Below are positions 30,307 through 34,312 of a stretch of 34,312 bases of DNA, one piece after another; the first letter of the stretch is position 1; every line of letters begins with the position of its first letter. Source of the DNA: DATKSG01 sp035531775. GTDB taxonomy: Bacteria; Actinomycetota; Acidimicrobiia; Acidimicrobiales; UBA8190. The position numbers were made by a program, and so were the translations under genes. Under the pieces are notes generated by a model. That model saw nothing but the letters and a program-made list of their open reading frames with translations, was not told the DNA's origin and searched no databases. The DNA lies in NCBI GenBank assembly GCA_035531775.1, contig DATKSG010000033.1, positions 1 through 34,312 of the forward strand, in the 5' to 3' direction.

Positions 30307-31710
30307 GTGGCCTCCCTCCGACGCTCGCCGGGGACGAGGCCGGCGGCGGGTCCCGGGCGGCGTCGGCGCGGTCCCAACCCCAGGCGCCGGACCGAGCTCG
30401 GGCTTCTGCTGTTCGGCTCGCTCATCATCTCGGTGACCTTCGTCATCGCCTCGGTGGGCACCACGTCGAAGATCCCAGCCCACCTGGGGTCCTTCCTGGC
30501 CATCGTGCTGGGCCTAGCCCTGGTCGGCCACGTGGCCAACCGCTTCTACGCGCCCGACGCCAACGCCGTGCTGCTGCCGGTGGCCACCTTGCTCAACGGC
30601 TTGGGCTACGTCATGTTGGCCCGCATCTCGGCGCACTACGCCCAGCTCCAGGCGGGCTGGACGGCGGTCGGGCTCGTTTTCTACGTCGCCACCTTGGTCC
30701 TGGTGAAGCGGTCGCGTGACCTCGACCGCTACCGGTACATGCTGCTGTTGGCCGCCGTGGCCCTGATGCTCGCCCCGCTGGTACCGCACTTCGGCAAGGA
30801 CATCAACGGGGCCAGGCTGTGGGTCTACATCGGCCCTATCAACGGCCAACCGGTGGAGCTGGCCAAGCTGGCTTTGTGCATCTTCTTCGCCTCGTACTTC
30901 ACCGAGAAGCGCGAGTTGCTCTCGGTCCCCACCTTCCGCATCGGCAACCGCTTGGTGCTCGACCCCCGCCCCCTCGGGCCCATCCTCTTGGCCTGGGGCT
31001 TCGCCATGCTGGTGCTCGGGGCTGAGCGCGACATCGGCTTCGCCCTTCTCATCTTCGTGCTCTTCGTCGGCATGTTGTGGCTGGCCACGGGCCGCATGGT
31101 GTGGTTGACCTTCGGACTGGTGCTCTTCGTCGTGGGCGCGCTGGCCGCCAGCCGCCTGTTCTCCCAGGTCCACGCCCGGGTCGCCGACTGGCTCCATCCG
31201 TGGGGATACAACGCGTCCCACGGGGCCTACCAGCTGGTCCAGGGCCTCTATGCCTTCGGCACCGGCGGCCTGACCGGCACCGGCCTGGGCTTCGGCTTGC
31301 TGCACCCTTACATCCCCGAGGTGACCACCGACTACATCTTCGCCGCCTTCGGTGAGGAGATGGGCCTGCTCGGCACCACGCTTATCGTCTTCGCCTTCGT
31401 CCTGTTGGTGGGAGCGGGCTTACGAGTGGCCCAAACGGCACGCTCGGAGTTCGCCAAGATGACGGCGGCGGGGCTCACCCTCATCGTCGGAATGCAGGCG
31501 TTCTTCATCATGGCCGGCATCCTGCGGTTGCTACCGCTGACCGGGATCACCCTGCCCTTCATGGCTTATGGCGGCTCCTCGCTGGTGGCCAACTACATGC
31601 TCATCGCCCTGCTCATGCGTATCTCGGACGAAGGTGAGCACTCCCTCACCACCCAGGCCATGTCCACGCCGGTCACCGAGGCCGGCACCTTGGCCGGCGG
31701 GAGCCATTGA
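30307..31710 (+). CDS. SEDS-family peptidoglycan polymerase (FtsW/RodA/SpoVE type)
   Basis: The 467-residue protein has a very basic cytosolic N-terminus (about residues 1-28) and around twelve helices. SEDS signatures are NGARLWVYIGP...PVELAKLA, the loop YIPEVTTDYIFAAFGEEMGLLG with the catalytic-site Asp342, and the last-helix motif LPLTGITLPFMAYGGSSLVANY. SEDS proteins polymerise glycan strands from lipid II, normally with a class B penicillin-binding protein; none is adjacent here. A second SEDS gene, closer to RodA, lies at 32190-33326. The N-terminal half is longer than in typical RodA and resembles actinobacterial RodA/FtsW paralogues, so I leave the symbol blank. The GTG at 30307 follows TAGGCT by six bases. 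Confidence 0.9.
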   Translation: MASLRRSPGTRPAAGPGRRRRGPNPRRRTELGLLLFGSLIISVTFVIASVGTTSKIPAHLGSFLAIVLGLALVGHVANRFYAPDANAVLLPVATLLNGLGYVMLARISAHYAQLQAGWTAVGLVFYVATLVLVKRSRDLDRYRYMLLLAAVALMLAPLVPHFGKDINGARLWVYIGPINGQPVELAKLALCIFFASYFTEKRELLSVPTFRIGNRLVLDPRPLGPILLAWGFAMLVLGAERDIGFALLIFVLFVGMLWLATGRMVWLTFGLVLFVVGALAASRLFSQVHARVADWLHPWGYNASHGAYQLVQGLYAFGTGGLTGTGLGFGLLHPYIPEVTTDYIFAAFGEEMGLLGTTLIVFAFVLLVGAGLRVAQTARSEFAKMTAAGLTLIVGMQAFFIMAGILRLLPLTGITLPFMAYGGSSLVANYMLIALLMRISDEGEHSLTTQAMSTPVTEAGTLAGGSH

Positions 31711-31713
31711 GGC

Positions 31714-32193
31714 TCAGGGCGCGGGGTCCGCTTCAGCCGGGCTGGACGGCTCGAGCGGGTCCGATGCGGGCACGAACAGCGGCTCGGCCACCAGGATCGG
31801 GGTGGGAAGCGAACGCCGCAGGGCCAGCGCCACGCCGTCCGACGGCCGGCACGGCACCACCTGCTGGCCCCGCTGGCCCGCTGTGTCGAGCTCAGCCAGA
31901 TAGACCCCCCCTTGGCGCCCGGTGATGCGCACGGCCAGGATCTCCACGCCTTGTCGCTCCAAGGTCTCGGCGAAGAGCGCGTGGGTCAGTGGCCTCGGTG
32001 TGGGCAGCTCTCGCCAGGCATAGGCGATGGCAGTGCCCTCGGCGAAGCCCACCGGTATGCGCAACTCGCGCCACGGAGCGTCGGTCTCCTGGAGCACCAC
32101 CTCGGGGTGCACCCCGGGCATCTCGAGACGAACGGCGGCCACCGACACCACGCGCCAACTCACGGCGGAGGCCATGGCGCCGGGGTCGGTCAT
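31714..32193 (-). CDS. DUF151 bifunctional-nuclease (BFN) domain protein
   Basis: The 159-residue protein matches the DUF151/BFN domain, some members of which have nuclease activity in plants and archaea. Recognisable parts are VHPEVVLQETDAPWRELRIPVGFAEGTAIAYA, LTHALFAETLERQGVEILAVRITG, and VVPCRPSDGVALALRRSLPTPI. A Pro/Ala/Glu-rich tail follows. In actinobacteria the family is often a lone small gene, and its cellular role is unsettled. The start overlaps the rodA stop by four bases, placing it in the aroE-rodA unit. It ends three bases from the convergent SEDS gene. The end of both genes forms a short GAGCC/GGCTC hairpin. Confidence 0.85.
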   Translation of the reverse strand: MTDPGAMASAVSWRVVSVAAVRLEMPGVHPEVVLQETDAPWRELRIPVGFAEGTAIAYAWRELPTPRPLTHALFAETLERQGVEILAVRITGRQGGVYLAELDTAGQRGQQVVPCRPSDGVALALRRSLPTPILVAEPLFVPASDPLEPSSPAEADPAP

Positions 32194-33326
32194 CGCTGGT
32201 GGCGCAGCTGGACCGACAGCGCCACCCCCACGGCGGTGAAGAAGGCCACGGTGGCCGACCCCCCGTAGCTCAAAAAGGGCAGTGGGATGCCGGCCACCGG
32301 CATGATGCCCATCGACATGCCGGCGTTCTCGAAGGCGCTGAAGGCGATGAGCGTGAAGCTACCCGTGGCCAGCAAGCGCCCGAAGGGGTCACGGGCCATC
32401 TGCGCGGCGCGCAGCACCCGCCAGGCGATGATGCCGAGCAGGGTCAGGACCGATGCCGCCCCCACGAACCCGAGTTGCTCGCCGACGGCTGAGAAGATGA
32501 AGTCGGTCTGCTGCTCGGGCACATAGGCCAAATTGGTCTGGGGGCCGTGGAACAGTCCCGTTCCCCAGAACCCGCCCGAGCCGATGCCGGCCACCGACTC
32601 GTGCAGGTTGTAAGTGGTGCCCTGCAGCCCGGCGTTCTGGTGCAGGAAGCTCGTGATGCGGGCCACCTGATAGGGCTTGAGCAGCCCGAGGTGCACAATG
32701 GCGAAGGCACCGGCCACAGCACTGAACAACAACAGCAGCAGGTAGCGGTTGGGGATCCCGGCCACGATCAACATCACGAGCAGCACCACGGCCATGACGA
32801 TGCCGCTGCCGAGGTCGGGCTGCTTCACCACCAAGATGATGGGCACCAGGGCGATACCGAGGATCTTGAGCAGGTCCCGGCGTTGCAGGCCGTCGGGCCG
32901 CCTGGCGCAGAAGGTGGCCACGGTGACGATGAGGACCAAGGTGGCGAAAGCCGAGGGCTGGATCTGCAGGGGGCCCAATTGGATCCAGCGCGTGGCCCCG
33001 AGCGCCCGCGTGCCCACTCCGGCGAACATGGCCAGCAAGGCCACGATGATGCCGACGTAGAGCACGGCGCTGGCGTGCTCTAGCCACCGGTAGTCGAGGA
33101 CGGCCAGCACCACCATGACAACGGCCCCGACGGCCACGTAGGCGGCTTGGCGGTCGAGGAAGTAGTGCGGGCTGGCCCCGGCCAGCAGCAGCTTCGAGCG
33201 GGTGGCCGAGAACACCACCACCACGCCGATCACGGCCACCACCAAAGTGGTGAAGGCCAGGGCGTAGTCGACCCGCAGGGCCAGGACGCGGCCGGGGGAC
33301 GATCGAGGGGACAGGAAGGCGCTCAC
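32190..33326 (-). CDS. rodA: Rod-shape SEDS peptidoglycan polymerase
   Basis: The 378-residue protein is a shorter SEDS member of RodA type, polymerising glycan during cell elongation. It shows the early-helix VFSATRSKLLL and GATRWIQLGPLQIQPSAFA. KQPDLGSGIVMAVVLL, the substrate-site loop YVPEQQTDFIFSAVGEQLGF with Asp275, and IPLPFLSYGGSATVAFF follow. The frame is open upstream; I chose the GTG at 33326, which begins just before the first helix, 17 bases after aroE. A TAACCT hexamer overlaps the aroE stop, about 14 bases from the GTG, and may be chance. It overlaps the DUF151 gene downstream. No mreBCD or class B penicillin-binding protein is in the window. Confidence 0.92.
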   Translation of the reverse strand: MSAFLSPRSSPGRVLALRVDYALAFTTLVVAVIGVVVVFSATRSKLLLAGASPHYFLDRQAAYVAVGAVVMVVLAVLDYRWLEHASAVLYVGIIVALLAMFAGVGTRALGATRWIQLGPLQIQPSAFATLVLIVTVATFCARRPDGLQRRDLLKILGIALVPIILVVKQPDLGSGIVMAVVLLVMLIVAGIPNRYLLLLLFSAVAGAFAIVHLGLLKPYQVARITSFLHQNAGLQGTTYNLHESVAGIGSGGFWGTGLFHGPQTNLAYVPEQQTDFIFSAVGEQLGFVGAASVLTLLGIIAWRVLRAAQMARDPFGRLLATGSFTLIAFSAFENAGMSMGIMPVAGIPLPFLSYGGSATVAFFTAVGVALSVQLRHQR

Positions 33327-33343
33327 CAGGACTCGGCGCCAGG

Positions 33344-34237
33344 TTACCGGGGCCCGGGGGGTGGCCCGAGGGCGCCCGGCCCACTGGCCGCGCCGGCTGC
33401 CGACCACATGGCCTCGACCGGGACCTCCAGCCCGGTCCAGTGCTCCACGGCCAGCGCCGCCTGGTGCACGAGCATGCCGAGGCCGTTGCCGACCCGGGCC
33501 CCGGTCGCCGCCGCCCGCTCCAGCAGGGCGGTGGTGGACGGCCGGTAGACGATGTCAATGACCACTTGGGCGCCGTGGAAGCGGGCCCCTGGGAGCACCT
33601 CGGCCTCGGGGGAGGCTCCCACCATGCCTACCGGGGTGGCCTGCACCACGAGGTCGACACCGGCCACGTCGTCCACGGTCCCAACCCGACCGCGACCGCC
33701 GGCCAGGGCGGCTGCTTCGGCGGCCCGGCCGTGGTGGCGATTCACCACCACCACCTCCCCGGCCCCGGCCCCGCTCAGGGCCAGGATCACCGCACGCGCC
33801 GCTCCCCCGGCTCCCACCACCAGGCACGAACGGCCCGAAGGGTCGAATCCGTGCTGGCGGGAAAGAGCAGCCAGGAAGCCGGCCCCGTCGGTCGAGTCGC
33901 CATGGAGGCGGCCATGGGCGATGGTGACGCAGTTGACCGCACCCAGGTGTTCGGCCACCGCCGAGCGCTCGTCCACAGCGGCGGCCGCCTGCTGCTTGTG
34001 GGGCATGGTCACCGAGAGCCCGGCCAGACCCAGGGCGACGGCGCCGGCCAGGGCGACGGCCGCTTGTCCGGCGGGCACCTCGAAGGCCACCGACACCCAG
34101 TCCAGTCCGAGGGCGTCGAAGGCGGCGTTGTGCAGCAACGGCGACAGCGAATGGCCGATGGGGTCGCCCATGACCCCGACCACGGTGGAAGAGCCCGAAG
34201 GCCACCACGGCGAACGACGTTCGACAGACACCGGCAC
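33344..34237 (-). CDS. aroE: Shikimate dehydrogenase
   Basis: AroE reduces 3-dehydroshikimate to shikimate with NADPH, a step toward chorismate, the TrpE substrate. The 297-residue protein (GTG at 34237) has VVGVMGDPIGHSLSPLLHNAAF for substrate binding and LSVTMPHKQQAA with the catalytic lysine. NCVTIAHGRLHGDSTDGAGF and the NADP loop VVGAGGAARAVI follow. The C-terminal GNGLGMLVHQAALAVEHWTG is diagnostic. A second GTG two codons later is an alternative start; neither has a clear Shine-Dalgarno. It follows the probable mltG stop by eight bases, a common actinobacterial order. The other aro genes are outside the window. Confidence 0.95.
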   Translation of the reverse strand: MPVSVERRSPWWPSGSSTVVGVMGDPIGHSLSPLLHNAAFDALGLDWVSVAFEVPAGQAAVALAGAVALGLAGLSVTMPHKQQAAAAVDERSAVAEHLGAVNCVTIAHGRLHGDSTDGAGFLAALSRQHGFDPSGRSCLVVGAGGAARAVILALSGAGAGEVVVVNRHHGRAAEAAALAGGRGRVGTVDDVAGVDLVVQATPVGMVGASPEAEVLPGARFHGAQVVIDIVYRPSTTALLERAAATGARVGNGLGMLVHQAALAVEHWTGLEVPVEAMWSAAGAASGPGALGPPPGPR

Positions 34238-34245
34238 CGGGGCGC

Positions 34246-34312
34246 CTAGCCCAGCCCGCGGCTGCGGGCCAGCTGCTCGTTGGCCAGCTGGCCGGCCAAG
34301 GTGTCGGAGAAC
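34246..34312 (-). CDS. C-terminal end of a gene, probably mltG (endolytic transglycosylase), cut by window edge
   Basis: Only 21 complete codons are visible, ending FSDTLAGQLANEQLARSRGLG and a TAG stop eight bases before aroE. The F-S-D-T-L-A segment resembles the end of MltG proteins. An mltG directly before aroE is common in actinobacteria. The identification therefore rests mainly on position; the fragment alone is too short to prove it. Confidence 0.45.
   Translation of the reverse strand, partial: FSDTLAGQLANEQLARSRGLG

Noticed and set aside
31701..31715. GAGCC/GGCTC hairpin covering the SEDS and DUF151 stop codons
   Set aside because: Five pairs only and no T-run; too weak to call a terminator, though its position is suggestive.
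33341..33346. TAACCT hexamer before rodA
   Set aside because: It includes the aroE stop codon and is about 14 bases from the rodA start, outside the spacing seen elsewhere.
1..34312. CRISPR array, phage genes, transposases, toxin-antitoxin or defence systems
   Set aside because: No direct-repeat array, integrase, transposase or defence-family motif was seen; nearly all sequence is accounted for by housekeeping and envelope genes.

Overview
The window is about 34 kb of very GC-rich DNA, roughly 70% GC by eye. Genes are tightly packed and GTG starts are frequent. A mycothiol synthase homologue (mshD-like), an actinobacterial-type hisDCB-HAF order and many apparently leaderless promoters point to Actinomycetota. 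Separate hisA and trpF genes, instead of the single PriA of Streptomyces and Mycobacterium, suggest a deep lineage such as Acidimicrobiia. That class assignment is inference. No tRNA, rRNA, CRISPR array, insertion sequence or prophage gene was found, and no stretch over 300 bases lacks a gene.

Layout. (1) 1-1233 (+): the end of an O-antigen ligase/polymerase-like membrane protein cut by the window edge. (2) 13144 down to 1243 (-): one long amino-acid biosynthesis cluster, hisD-hisC-hisB-hisH-hisA-hisF-groES-like-hisI-trpE-ygfZ-trpC-trpF-trpB-trpA. Most junctions overlap by GTGA/ATGA or have only a few bases, so it reads as a histidine-tryptophan supra-operon. An apparent second promoter sits directly before trpC. 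hisG, hisE, trpD and trpG are not in the window. (3) 13179-16939: a small helical ORF divergent from hisD, nth (endonuclease III), mshD, a VIT1/CCC1 family protein, a small four-helix membrane protein and a MaoC-like hydratase. (4) 16950-22844 (-): a secreted lipase, an acyl-CoA dehydrogenase, an alpha/beta hydrolase and an OmpR-type two-component pair. (5) 22885-28086: envelope genes (DPM1-type glycosyltransferase, AI-2E/PerM family protein, flippase-like membrane protein, acyltransferase-3/SGNH fusion). (6) 28099-34312: polyphosphate kinase, a SEDS (FtsW/RodA) protein, then on the minus strand the end of a probable mltG, aroE, rodA and a DUF151 nuclease-like gene.

The most notable non-coding pattern concerns first genes of transcription units. 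In almost every case a TANNNT or NANNNT hexamer ends 6-9 bases before the GTG/ATG, with no Shine-Dalgarno sequence. The main exception is the secreted lipase, which has a -35/-10 promoter, a leader and a strong Shine-Dalgarno. Other points of interest are a GroES-like gene inside the his-trp cluster, a ygfZ-like gene between trpE and trpC, and a repeat-encoded acidic tail on TrpF. I did not find a clearly novel defence, mobile or biosynthetic system.
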